From: Pseudopithomyces maydicus
Taxonomy: Eukaryota; Ascomycota; Dothideomycetes; Pleosporales; Didymosphaeriaceae
NCBI GenBank assembly: GCA_026873275.1
Contig: JANTUC010000001.1
Span: 2,542,001-2,606,000 of the forward strand
Direction of reading: 5' to 3'
DNA length: 64,000 nt
A model generated the notes under the pieces. The model had not been told where the DNA came from and did no database searches. It saw nothing but the letters and a program-made list of their open reading frames with translations. Of the stretch, positions 1-10,734 are shown in pieces; within the stretch, counting starts at the first letter, position 1, and every line of letters starts with the position of its first letter. The translations under genes were made by a program, and so were the position numbers.

Positions 1-79
1 GCCGAGGATTTATTATCAAATGCAGAAGAATACAGGACATTCGACTTGAAATTTGGCTAACCTGTGGATGTAGTTCAAG

Positions 80-2687
80 ATGGTCCAGCTTGAGGTTATA
101 CCCACGAACTACCAGCTAACAGAGAAAAACAATGCTGCTTCGCCCAGCGTCTATCTCCAATCAACTACACACGGAACGAAATACGAATTCTCGTTCGAAG
201 CACTGAGACCGGGACTATTTCGAACAACTTTTACCTCCCATAATCACCGCTTACCACCTCATCGGGCGGCACCAGTACCAGGGCGCAAACTCGATGATGC
301 GAAATGGTCGTTTGCACAAGCGAACAACGTGAACACCATCGAGATCGATGGAATCACTGCAAAGGTAGACTGGAATGACGGACCGCCTTTGGTATCAATA
401 ACTCTCCCCGGTGAAAAAGCTCCCATATACACCGACTTGCCAAATCGTTCTTATGTCGCAGATGGGCCTGGGATTGCTCACTACACTCGCTATAACCACA
501 AAACTCTCCATGTGGGACTAGGGGAGAAACCAGCACCAATGGATCTATCGAACCGGCATTTCGTCCTCTCTGCCACAGATAGCTTTGGCTATGACGTCCA
601 TCGAACAGACCCCATGTACAAGCACATTCCCCTCTTGATCAACGCAACACCCAGCGGCTGCGTAGCAACCTTCTCCACCTCCCACGCGCGGGGATACTAC
701 TCAGTTGGCTCCGAGATGGATGGCATGTGGGGACGCTTCAAAGTGTATCGCCAGGAATACGGCGGCTTGGAGCAATACATCATCACGGGCAAGACACTAA
801 AAGACATCGTGACCACCTACGCCGATCTAGTCGGCTACCCTCTGCTCGTCCCCCGATGGGCTTTCGGGTACCTCGCGGGCGGTATGAAGTACTCCATGTT
901 GGACGAGCCACGCGCCTGCGACGCTCTCATGGAGTTCGCGGGTAAACTGAAGAAGCACGACATCCCGTGCTCGGGATTCCAGATGTCGTCCGGCTACACA
1001 GTTGCAGAGACGGAGCCTAAGACACGGAATGTGTTCACGTGGAATTATCATCGTTTCCCGGATCCGAAGGGCTTCATAGATGCGTACCACAAAGAGGGTA
1101 TTCGGCTCATTGCCAACATCAAGCCCTACGTGTTGGGAAATCACCCGGAGTACGAGAAGCTGAAAGCGGCCGGTGCGCTGTTTACCGATTCGCTCACTCT
1201 TGCATCGGCGGAGGCACGTCTTTGGAGTGCAGGGGGCGGCGAGTCTGGCATTGGGGGTCACATCGACTTTACCTCCGAGGCAGGCTACCGCTGGTGGTAT
1301 GAAGGCGTGAGGGAACTTCGAAAACTTGGGATCGACTGCATGTGGAACGATAACAACGAGTACACTATTCCACACGACAAGTGGCAGTGCGCCTTGACAG
1401 AACCCAATTTGACGCAAGAAGAAGGTCAAGACTACGGCAAGGATGTTGGGTTTTGGGGCCGTGCACTGAACACCGAGTTGATGGGGAAGAGCTCCCATGA
1501 TGCGTGCCTGGAAGTGTGTCCCGATGAGAGGCCGTTCGTGTTGACAAGAAGTGCGACGGCAGGCACACTAAGGTATTGTGCTAGTTCCTGGAGTGGTGAC
1601 AATACCACCTCATGGGATGGTATGAGAGGTGCAAATGCATTGTCATTAACAGCGGGGATGTGTTTGATGCAGGTAAGTCGATACATTGGAGTTTTGACAT
1701 GCAGATCGGTTGACAACGTAATAGTGTTATGGTCATGATATTGGCGGGTTTGAAGGCCCACAGCCCAGCCCCGAACTCCTTGTCCGCTGGTGCCAACAGG
1801 GCATCTACTCCTCCCGGTTTGCCATAAACTGCTTCAAAACCTCCCCAGAGAATAACTCGGTTGGTGATGTTATCGAGCCGTGGATGTACGACGAGACAAC
1901 GCCGCTCGTTCGCGACATTATCAAACGTCGATACGAACTTATCCCCTACTTGTACTCGCTTGCCCTTGAATCACACACTACAGCAACCCCTCCGCAACGC
2001 TGGACCGGTTGGGGCTTCGAACAAGATCCAGAGGTCTGGCAGAACAAACTTCTTACCGATGGCGAAACCCAGTACTGGCTGGGTGATGCACTGCTCGTTG
2101 GCGGTGTCTTTGAGGCGGAGCGTGATACTGGGAAGATATACCTACCCAAAGATCCTGCAACTCCAGACTTGCAATTCATCAACGTCAATGCAGCCCAGCA
2201 ATACTACAACGCCGGACAGTGGATCGAGGTCCCCGCCAAATGGCAGCACGAAGGCATTCCGGTGCTAGCAAGGGTAGGCAGCGCTATCCCAGTTGGAAAG
2301 TCGGTACAAGTCCGCTCCATGGGGGACAAGCAGAACGTGGCCAGTCTACCCGAGGACGACTACCGGGCGGTTGAGATTTTCCCACCCAAAGGATCATCAA
2401 ACGGCAAAGAATTTGTGAGCCGATGGTTCGAAGATGACGGTGTGTCGCCGCCGCCTGTCAAACTTTCAGTCTTCGAAGTCAAGTATAGCAGTGACGAGGA
2501 CAATGTGTATGTCAGCTATAGCGAGAAGCTGCACGAGGGATTTGAGCCAGCGTGGAAGAAATTGGGAGTGACTCTCCCTAGCGGAGATGCAAGAGCGGTG
2601 GTGTTCAATGGGAAGAGCGCTGAGAAGATGGATTTGGATAGGAAGGAGCGAAGAAACTTTAGTGGGGATATCCAGCGAAGGTTGTAG
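80..2687 (+). CDS. Glycoside hydrolase family 31 alpha-glycosidase
   Basis: Predicted retaining alpha-glycosidase (alpha-glucosidase or alpha-xylosidase type) of about 851 residues. Two exons, 80-1672 and 1725-2687, are joined in phase 0 across a 52-nt GTAAGT...TAG intron; the join restores the family motif CYGHDIGGFEG. The nucleophile motif is MWNDNNEY (Asp near residue 424) and the acid/base motif is WSGDN (Asp near residue 507), both as expected for GH31. No signal peptide is visible (start MVQLEVIP), so a cytosolic enzyme is likely. The last residues (LDRKERRNFSGDIQRRL) lie in a tandem repeat that continues past the stop codon. Substrate cannot be read from sequence; the family also includes transferases and lyases. 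Confidence 0.93.
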
Positions 2688-2858
2688 GGAAAGAGTGTGC
2701 ATTTAGATAGGAAAGAGCGAGGATACTTTTGTGGGGACATCCAGCGGAGGTTGTAGGGAAAGAGCGAAGGCTGTAAGGAAAGAGCTGACAATGCTCATTC
2801 GGAAGGAGAGAGAAGACACCTTCTGTGGAAACACCCAGCAAAGGCTGCAGAGAAAGCG
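2632..2858 (+). repeat. Imperfect tandem repeat spanning the GH31 stop codon
   Basis: Three imperfect copies of a unit starting ATTtgGATAGGAAgGAGCGA and including GTGGGGAyATCCAGCG are seen at about 2632-2700, 2701-2768 and 2797-2858. The first offset is 69 bp (23 codons). Copy 1 holds the last codons and the TAG stop of the GH31 gene. Copy 2 repeats in the same frame the peptide LDRKER-x-x-F-x-GDIQRRL and ends in its own TAG. Copy 3 is more diverged. Confidence 0.8.
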
Positions 2859-4102
2859 CTTTGTGAGAGGGTGATGTCTGGGTGGGTGGTTTAGAACAAA
2901 GGCGCTTTTCCGTGTGAGAGACTGATCGGCCATGTCACGGTCGATCGTGTAGATAGGTAGATGGTCAACTGTATGGTGTGGGCCATGTTGGGGCAACACA
3001 GCAGCAATGCAAGACAGTAGGACGCACTCGTGTGTGAAGCAACTTTGTGCCATCGGATTGGAGACACCAGTGTAGACGACGTGATGCAACGACTAGATGC
3101 CCATATTCGGCAAGGCTTCTATGCCAAGGCGAGAAGGAGAGGAGGAGGCTCACATCAGATCAGCGCAGAGTTCATGTACCGAACGAACATGGTAGCCAAG
3201 AAGTATATTAACAACGGCCGAAGACTATGTACAGTAAGATGGGTCCCTGTCAGGGTTTAAATGAAGGGCTATTGTGTAACGGCGGGAAAGGCGGCTCGAT
3301 GGAGGCGGCAGCTCATTGGGCGAGAAGGCGCACCGAATGGCTGCGGTAGATTTTGAGGGTGTGCTGCGCTTCTGGGCAGCTGGCGAATCGCTATCCAGAT
3401 TCGGTGCAGAAACTCCAAACTGTAACTCATACTCTCCGCTGTGCGTACTCAGAGCAGGTGTGATTGAGAATGGGACGTGGCTAGACAGGGTGAGACAGGC
3501 ATGGGGCAGAGGTGAGATTGGTGGGCGGTGGGATAGCAGTGCATGAACGGTACTGACGTGTCAAGGACGCATGACGCAGCAGCAGGTAGAGTTGTGCGTT
3601 GTTCTGGATGCGAACCTGAGGGGGCCAGTGAGGTGGTGCGATGGGTGTGGGATTCGTGCAGTTGTGGACTCGGGAGGCGCTGCTTCACTTTGAAAGGGCT
3701 TGTGCGCCGGGGTTAGTGTAGGGTAGGTGGGTAGGTATGTACAGTGTAAGTACGCGGTGGGAGGAGCAACGGCGAGGGCTGCAGCGTAGCCAAAGAGGAG
3801 GGTGCTGCAGGTTTGCCTTTTTTCCCCGTGCGGTCGGACAGCGGCAGAAGCGACGGAGCACCTGCAGTCGGAGCGGTCATGTTCCAGAGGGCATCTTGAG
3901 GCTGGGGTGGGCAGGAGGGCAGCGGAGGTTGTGGCAGCGGGGTGGGGCTCCTGTAGTGCTGTTATGTGGGCGGCCCAAAGCGGGAATGGTGCTGCATGTG
4001 CTGCCAGTATGAGGTGCAGTGCCCAAGCGGACGGCAGCTGGGCCCAATGTGCGCGGCAGGAAGGGGCGGCAGGCGGTGCAGTGCAGTGCGGTGCAGTGCC
4101 TG

Positions 4103-4457
4103 GGTACGGTACGGTACAGTATAGTAATACACGGAGTGCGGTGCGTGGCGCTGCGGTGCGCTGAGTATATTTCGGGAACGGCTTCACCAGAGGCCGGAGG
4201 GGGACGATGACGGAAGAGGGAAGAGGGAATGGGGAAGAGGGAATGACACAGCGCAGCGAGCGAGGATGCAGTGGGTATGGTGGGCGGAGAGGGTGGAGAG
4301 CGTGGTGGAGAGCAGCTGAAGACGGTGACTGTAGACGGTGACTGTAGACGGTGACTGTCCAGTGCTCCAGGGCTTACCCGTGGACCCGTGGGCCCGTAGA
4401 CTCATTCACCGTACCGTACCGTACACTAGACTCCAGGGCTACCGTACCGTACCGTAC
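4103..4457. repeat. Inverted GTACC pentamer arrays
   Basis: GGTACGGTACGGTAC occurs at 4103-4117. Its reverse complement, as ACCGTACCGTACCGTAC, occurs twice, at 4408-4424 and 4441-4457. The two rightward copies are separated by a short segment with CTCCAGGGCT, which is also found just upstream near 4368. The arms could pair over about 290 bp. No function is known. Confidence 0.75.
4321..4358 (+). repeat. 13-bp tandem repeat, about 3 copies
   Basis: The unit GACGGTGACTGTA is repeated exactly, with the third copy one base short (GACGGTGACTGT). It lies in the gene-free region upstream of the kinase gene, about 1.07 kb before its ATG. Confidence 0.9.
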
Positions 4458-5425
4458 GTAGCGGCAGCCGCGATGAGCCCGTCGGTTCCGCCTTCCCCGG
4501 CTGCTGCGTCGTCGTGGTGCTCGCAGGGAAGGAGGCACCCAATGCGAGCCGGCCTTGACCGCCTACCTGTTAGTCGAGCTGTGCTGTTACCTGCACCCAT
4601 CCACCATCCCCCGCCGCCGGCCTCTCAGCGTCTCTAGGCCGGGGGCTGGCTGCGCCTCTGCCTCTGTCCTCTTGTCTGGTCTCTGCGCCTGTGCCTGTGC
4701 CTGTGAATTTTCCCCGAAAGAAGGACAGCAGAAGCACATTGGAATAATCCCTGGAGCCTGCGCTTGCGGTTCGCCCACCGCGTAACGTGCCCCCATCAGC
4801 CTCCTGTGCGTTGGGCGCGAGGGGGCGGCCGACCGCATCGTCCTCCCGCCGTCTGATTGGCCATTGACGCCCAACCACACGGTGCAAGAGCCATCCATCT
4901 TACCATCCCACGGACTCATTCGCCCTCCTCGATATAGTCCGCCCGCCGTGCCCTCGCACCCCCAGCCCGTTCCATTGCGCCCTCCCGAGCCTCATTCATC
5001 GTGCGCGTCGCTGTCGTGTTCGCGCCTGCTACACGCCAGCTAGCCCCCCAGTCTGCGTCGTGTCGGTTGACGCCCAAGCAATATTATTAGGCAGATAGCC
5101 CTGCCTGTTTACCGACCACTGCAAGCCCCGACCGCACAGCGGAGCGAGCGTGCGCAGAAATTCACTCTGCAAGAGGCTGCGCAGCGCAGCAGGAGTCGCC
5201 AATGTTGATCGCCCGCCCGCTGTGAAAGACATCCCATGGATGCACGAACCCGACCCATTCCTTACACACGTCCAGCCCACGGCATGCACACCGCGAACCG
5301 ATAGCTCCGGTAACCAATCGATCCCACGATATATCCATATATCCGTTCCGTCTTGCCAATTGCCGTCTTCCCGAACGAGAGGGCTGGGCGGTAGCGAGCG
5401 GAGAGAGTAGTAGCCCGGCACGAAC

Positions 5426-8400
5426 ATGCCCAACTTTGTTGCGCCCGACAGCGGCGAGTCGAGCAGGAGCAGGAGCAGACAGAGAGCGAGGACCGAGGTG
5501 GGCGAACACAGGAGTGTTTGGGACCGTCTGAACTTCCAGAAGATTGGGAGCTGGCTGAAGAGAGAGGATGAACCCGTCTCGCCAACCAAGGAGACCGTCC
5601 AGCCAGATCAGGACAAGGAAAATGGAAGGCCGCACTCCAGTGGAGAGCATGCCGCAAAACACGGTGGCCTGCTGAATCGACGCTCGAGTAGAAAGGTAGT
5701 CCCGGGCCTACCGAGACCGTTGACTTTCAAGCGGATGAACAGTGAGAAAAGAGACAAATTGTTGGAAGTGCCCGTGTCCCCCGAGCAGAGACGAGCTTCT
5801 TCCGCGGATCGACGCGCGTCGGGTGCTCTGACTCGACAGCTCTCGCCGCCTCCCGTCGCCGCGCCATCCATGTCTGCTCCTGATGTTCTTAGTCCACATG
5901 CCAGTGAACCCGAGCAACCCTTCAACTCCATCATAGGCGGCGAGCCAGATTCCAACATACCCCCAGGCTCAAGACAAGTCGACTACATATCGCTCGGGGA
6001 GCCGCCCCCTCCGCTTTCTATAGCTGGTGACTCGTACATGGAAAGAGGCTCGCAGCGGTCTGAGTCAGACGTTGACGACTGGCGAATGCAGGAGGAACTT
6101 GAGGCCAAGTGGATTCTGAATTTGAGCATGCACTTCCGGGACATGTCCGATCGCGAGAAATTCTTCATCACGTTCGCCGAGGAACCAAACAAATGGAGAA
6201 GAGTGACCGTGTCGTGCGATTATCGCAAGCTCGAGCCCGAGTCTCTGGAGGCGGATCTTAAAAGCCTACATTATCAACGGGATAAAAGCGCCAGGATCTA
6301 CGAAGCTATACGCGATTCCTTGCCGGACATCCAGTTCTACGACACGGTAACTAACCTGAAACTCCAGACAGCAGACGGACGCCTCCATGTCCACGTCACT
6401 GAGGACGTCAACGAGATAATACCTTACCCTCCCGTCTCGGCCGTAGAGCATCTTGATTGCAAGCGATTCCGCGAGAGCGCCATCTGTTTCGACTCGCATA
6501 TTTCCGGTTTTGTCTACAAGGTATCTGTCGACAACAAGATGCATATCAAAAAGGAAATTCCTGGTCCAGATGCTGTCGAAGAATTCCTGTACGAGATCAA
6601 TGCGCTGTGCAGCTTGGCCGACTCAAAGTCCGTCATCAAGTTTGAAGGTGTCATCGTCGACGAAAAGGATGAACTCATCAAAGGGCTGATTATCAGCTAT
6701 GCCGAACAAGGCGCCCTGGTCGACTTGATCTATGACTACAAGAATTCAGAACAGATGAGCTGGGACCGGCGGGAAAGATGGGCCAGGCAAATCGTAGAGG
6801 GCTTATCTGAAATACACGAAGCGAGTTTCGTTCAAGGCGACTTCACCCTCTCCAATATTGTCATCGACAACGAAAACAACGCCAAGATCATCGACATCAA
6901 TCGGCGGGGCTGCCCTGTTGGTTGGGAGCCCCCTGAGCTTGCTCGGCTTATCGAGAGTGGCCAGCGTATTTCAATCTACATTGGCGTCAAGTCTGATCTT
7001 TTCCAGCTTGGCATGGTGTTGTGGGCTATCGCGACACAGGAAGATGAACCTGAGCGTCAAGAGAGGCCCCTGACTTTATCACTGAGCAGATACAGCACAA
7101 TCCCTGAATACTACAAGGAAATCGTAGCAGCTTGCTTGAGCGACAACCCTAGAGATCGACCATCCGCAAAAGACATTTTGAAGAGATTCCCAACCGACGC
7201 GGTGGACCACAGCTCTGCTCCGATAGAAAGTTCGCGAAACAGCGTTGCAACGCACAGCCGAGACAAAGCGTACATTGACCCTGCTACAGCTGTGAATCTC
7301 GACGACATTGCCACGGCGCCCCGCCATTTTCATTCTCGTTCGTCTTTCTCACATGTTAATATGCCATCTACTGAATATATCGGCTCATCGGGATCCTATG
7401 TCTTGCCAGCCTCGACCCAAGCTCGCCACCGATCACCGAGCGCTGCCCGAAGTGATAGTCAAAATCGCCATTCACAATATTCGCCTTATCCTGCTCCACG
7501 CTCTGTGATGTCCCTTGATGATTCCGAACTCGAAAACGAGCTGGCTAGTTTGCCTGCTAGCCGAGAAACACGATGGGAACAGGTATATGTGGATGGAGAC
7601 ACAAAATTGGTGCAAAGAGCATGTGCAGAAATTGATGTGCAAGACTTCGCGATTCAAGAGCCGAAGGATATCTGCATTACGACACCTCCGAGCGAACTGG
7701 ACAATTCTCTGGCCACTGTTGCTGGCGTACCGCCAACTGAATCCCATTATCCCGCACAGAACGATACGGAAACAGATCTTGGGCCAGGGAGAAGTATAGG
7801 AAACAAAATATCGTTCAGCGACCGCGTTCATCAACTCATCGATCAACCTAGTCGTACCTCACACATACCCGACTCATCCGCCTTGACCGATCTCGAGAAT
7901 GAGGTTGCGTTTGATTCGTCGGTCCCTTCGTCCGCAGTCCCATCTCGCATCGGCACTGGCTTCTCTGAGATATTCTCACGACCTACACATCAAGACTCAG
8001 GTTTCAGTGAGCCGATGGTGGATGTTTTGAGCGAAGAGCACGAGCGTGTACGACGGAGTCTGGAAAAGACCATGGCGGATATTAAAGCTTCACGGCAAGA
8101 CGGACAACGTATCAATGAACCTCTTTGGGATGAGAAGGACGCCTCCATTGGTAACGGTGTCAAAGGGCACGAACTAGTCATTCGACCCGAAACATTGCCG
8201 TCATCGCAACCGACAGCACCATGCACCAATGGCCTTGTGACTGATAATGGAGCAAGGAAAACTTCGCTGGACGAGAAAAAGTCGGACATCACAATCAGAC
8301 CGCCAGGTATAACGATACCACAGTTCCACCACGCCACTCCTAGAGCTGTAGATACGAGCCCGCCCCTCTATACACCCCCATCTTCCCGCCATGTAGCCCG

Positions 8401-8485
8401 CGAAGAGCCACTGGCTACCTCTTATACGTCGACTTCGTCGACTTCACGATCAATATCGTCATTCGACATCCATCCTCGATTCTAA
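5426..8485 (+). CDS. Large protein with a divergent protein kinase domain
   Basis: Single-exon 1019-residue protein. Residues 1-350 are Ser/Pro/Arg-rich and probably disordered. A kinase-like domain runs from about 350 to 595: a candidate ATP-binding Lys in HIKKEI, a helix-C Glu in FLYEIN, the catalytic loop as FVQGDFTLSN (HRD replaced by QGD; Asp about 472 kept, the usual Lys replaced by Thr), DFG replaced by DIN (Asp about 490 kept), and WEPPE in place of APE. Subdomain-XI-like DNPRDRPSAKDIL follows. The C-terminal 420 residues are Ser/Thr-rich. The metal-binding Asp is kept but several motifs are degenerate, so it may be a weak kinase or a pseudokinase. The ATG at 5426 follows a long GC-rich leader. 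I do not recognise a named orthologue. Confidence 0.85.
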   Translation: MPNFVAPDSGESSRSRSRQRARTEVGEHRSVWDRLNFQKIGSWLKREDEPVSPTKETVQPDQDKENGRPHSSGEHAAKHGGLLNRRSSRKVVPGLPRPLTFKRMNSEKRDKLLEVPVSPEQRRASSADRRASGALTRQLSPPPVAAPSMSAPDVLSPHASEPEQPFNSIIGGEPDSNIPPGSRQVDYISLGEPPPPLSIAGDSYMERGSQRSESDVDDWRMQEELEAKWILNLSMHFRDMSDREKFFITFAEEPNKWRRVTVSCDYRKLEPESLEADLKSLHYQRDKSARIYEAIRDSLPDIQFYDTVTNLKLQTADGRLHVHVTEDVNEIIPYPPVSAVEHLDCKRFRESAICFDSHISGFVYKVSVDNKMHIKKEIPGPDAVEEFLYEINALCSLADSKSVIKFEGVIVDEKDELIKGLIISYAEQGALVDLIYDYKNSEQMSWDRRERWARQIVEGLSEIHEASFVQGDFTLSNIVIDNENNAKIIDINRRGCPVGWEPPELARLIESGQRISIYIGVKSDLFQLGMVLWAIATQEDEPERQERPLTLSLSRYSTIPEYYKEIVAACLSDNPRDRPSAKDILKRFPTDAVDHSSAPIESSRNSVATHSRDKAYIDPATAVNLDDIATAPRHFHSRSSFSHVNMPSTEYIGSSGSYVLPASTQARHRSPSAARSDSQNRHSQYSPYPAPRSVMSLDDSELENELASLPASRETRWEQVYVDGDTKLVQRACAEIDVQDFAIQEPKDICITTPPSELDNSLATVAGVPPTESHYPAQNDTETDLGPGRSIGNKISFSDRVHQLIDQPSRTSHIPDSSALTDLENEVAFDSSVPSSAVPSRIGTGFSEIFSRPTHQDSGFSEPMVDVLSEEHERVRRSLEKTMADIKASRQDGQRINEPLWDEKDASIGNGVKGHELVIRPETLPSSQPTAPCTNGLVTDNGARKTSLDEKKSDITIRPPGITIPQFHHATPRAVDTSPPLYTPPSSRHVAREEPLATSYTSTSSTSRSISSFDIHPRF

Positions 8486-9045
8486 ACCCAATTATAAATC
8501 ATTACGCCAATCGGTACGATATTTTCTTATACGCCTCCAACATTATACCTCACGCTATAAACTTTAACTTCCCTCGTTGGTTCCCTTTCTCTCATTTCCT
8601 TCTTTTCATCTACGTCATGGTCTCCTCGGTTCTCGGTTCTCACTTCGTTCGGCATGATGATTGTAAGATTTCACAAAAGACGCATTCTTATCGGCTCACG
8701 CCTCGCTATTTGGCATCGCGGTACGGATGGTGTTGGTCTTTATTTCCTTTTCCTTTTCTTTTCCACTCTGGTAGCGTTTGGGTATAGCACAGCGGGAACA
8801 GTCATGGTAGCGAGGGATCGGTCATATAGGATACCAAGCATTTCATTCTTAGCTTGTTGTGTGCTCTGATGTGAAGCAAACTCGTGTTGTCGTGTGCCTG
8901 TGAAATTGTGCATAGCTTTCAACTCGGCAAAGTTTCTCTTCCAATGTTCTTCCTCGGAGTCACGCCTGGCAGGCATGAGATCCAATGAAAAAAAAAAAGA
9001 ATGGAGAAGAAGAGGAAGAGAGATGAAGAAGGGGTACGAACAGGG
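8486..9045. other. 3' flank of kinase gene, pyrimidine-rich intergenic
   Basis: No gene seen. Starts with CT-rich and AT-rich sequence likely to hold the kinase 3' UTR, and includes an A10 run near 8988. Small frames here have no recognisable features. Confidence 0.5.
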
Positions 9046-10080
9046 CCACATCCGGACGAGCAGCGGCATCAGTCCGGATCATTTGATCCATCCATGGGTC
9101 CAATCTGAGAGCGCGTACTGACCCAGACCGGTGGACTTCTCAGGGTTTTCGTGGGTGAAAACAGCAAAAGCTGCAGCAGGGCCACTATCTGAGGACACTA
9201 GATCAACCCAGACCATCTGTACTATCCATGATTGCGATCTGGTCGAAGAAAGATCAACCAGCCCACTGGATAGGCCAGGCTTTTCGTGGGTGAGGACATG
9301 TCGGATATGTCGCAGAGCCACTATCCGAGGACCATAAGTCTACTCGGATCCTCGAAAAAAAATTCGGTTTGTTGTGGGTGAGGACAGCCAAAGCTGCCGC
9401 AGGGCCACGCCTGGCATTTGTCTGATACTCAGGCCATCTAGACAGATCATGGTGTCGACTTCTGAGGATGCAGCCTCGACCCAGTCCACTGGAAAATCCA
9501 GGGCTGCAATATGAGCGTAGGTGACATCAGCCCAGTCCATGAGAAGCTAGGGTTGCGTGGGTGAGGACAAGTCGAATATGTCGCAGAGCCACATCGGACG
9601 ACGAACGCCGCATCAGAAGTCCGATCATCTGTGCTAGCAATCCGGTACCGAAATCTGAGAAATTGAATGCGACCCAGAAGACGATCAGATATACTACAGG
9701 GCTTTGTGGGTGAGGACAGCCGAAGCTGCCGCAGGGCCACATCGAACCGAAGTCCGATCATCTGTGCTAGCGATCCGTTGCCGAAACCCGGGGAATTGAA
9801 TGCGACCCAGAAAACGAAACAGATACACTACGGGGCTTTGTGAGTGAGGGCAGCCGAAACTGCCGCATGGTCAGCCCTAGCTGCCGCAGGGTCACGCCTG
9901 AGCACAATAAAGCAACTCAGACCATCTGGACAAGCCAGGGTTTGTGTGGATGCAAGCAGGGCCACGATGTGTAGGTGAGGGCGTCGGCAAGCCACAGAGC
10001 TACTTGGAGTAAACTCCAACGTCAGGCGCAGAGGCCTGGAGATTTGTGGGTGAGCGTATGTCGAAAAGCGGGCAAGGCGG
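9046..10080. repeat. Cluster of degenerate 90-180 bp repeats
   Basis: A core close to TTTGTGGGTGAGGACAGCC followed by AAGCTGCCGCAGGGCCAC recurs near 9145, 9281, 9368, 9550, 9700, 9834 and, more degraded, 9936 and 10040. Linkers share blocks such as AAGTCCGATCATCTGTGCTA and GAATTGAATGCGACCCAGAA. The copies starting near 9591 and 9742 are the most alike. Open frames over this region only reflect the repeated sequence. It could be an old minisatellite or a decayed mobile element; no terminal repeats or transposase or reverse-transcriptase motifs were seen. Confidence 0.8.
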
Positions 10081-10734
10081 TAGTTAGGAAGGAAGGCAGT
10101 AAAGAGAGTGGAGAGGTTTGTGGTGTAGGTGAGAGGGGGCGGGAGGAGGGCGCGAGCTGGTTTATATAGATTTTGCGGGCGCGGTGACGTCACATGAGAA
10201 GATAGCCTCTTCTGGAGCCTGGAGCCTGGGGCCTGGAATAGGTGAAGGTGAAATTGTGTTCGAGGAGCGCTACGCAGGCCTGCAGTGGTGGACACCTTTG
10301 AAGCACGTGCGCACCTCTCACTTGGCCTCTATTTACTATTTGTAACAGGAAAACACAAACAACAACCATTAAATTATCTATATGGAGAACTAAGCAGACC
10401 ATGAAGAATAGATCAGTATAATAGCGAGCAAAGATAGTGGGCTTTGGGCGGACATTCTGCCATGCCATAGCTGAACTTACACTGAATTTTCACCACAAAA
10501 GCGAGCGATCCATTTCCGTTTGCCGCACTTTCCTGAACTCCAGCCTCTCACCTTCAGACTGCCCGCCGCGAGCTTCATCTCAAGTGTTAATGGCCCGAGC
10601 GTCGCAGTTGCGAGGCTCTCACTTAAAATTCTCGCGCCTGGGTTGCAAAGGTCCCTTAACTTTGTCGCGTCCTACCTAGCTTCAATCTGTTCAGGTATTC
10701 CGATCAAGTCAACTTCGTCAAGAATAACATCAAA
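10081..10734. other. Intergenic region upstream of a small gene
   Basis: No gene supported. Includes a purine-rich stretch (10080-10165), AT-rich sequence near 10330-10430, and a probable promoter and 5' leader for the gene starting at 10735. Confidence 0.5.

Larger units (their letters stand above)
2688..5425. other. Long gene-free, GC-rich, low-complexity intergenic region
   Basis: About 2.7 kb between the GH31 gene and the kinase gene. Open frames here are GC-rich, overlap on both strands, are biased to Ala, Pro, Ser and Arg, and match no family I know, so I do not call genes. The stretch has short repeats (GTGC-rich runs near 4075-4100, GTACC arrays, a 13-bp tandem). The right half presumably holds the promoter and 5' leader of the kinase gene, including small upstream frames near 5150-5410. 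Confidence 0.6.

Noticed and set aside
3561..4187. 208-codon minus-strand frame in the GC-rich intergenic region
   Set aside because: Ala/Pro/Thr/His composition follows local GC-rich repeats, opposite-strand frames overlap it, and no family motif is present.
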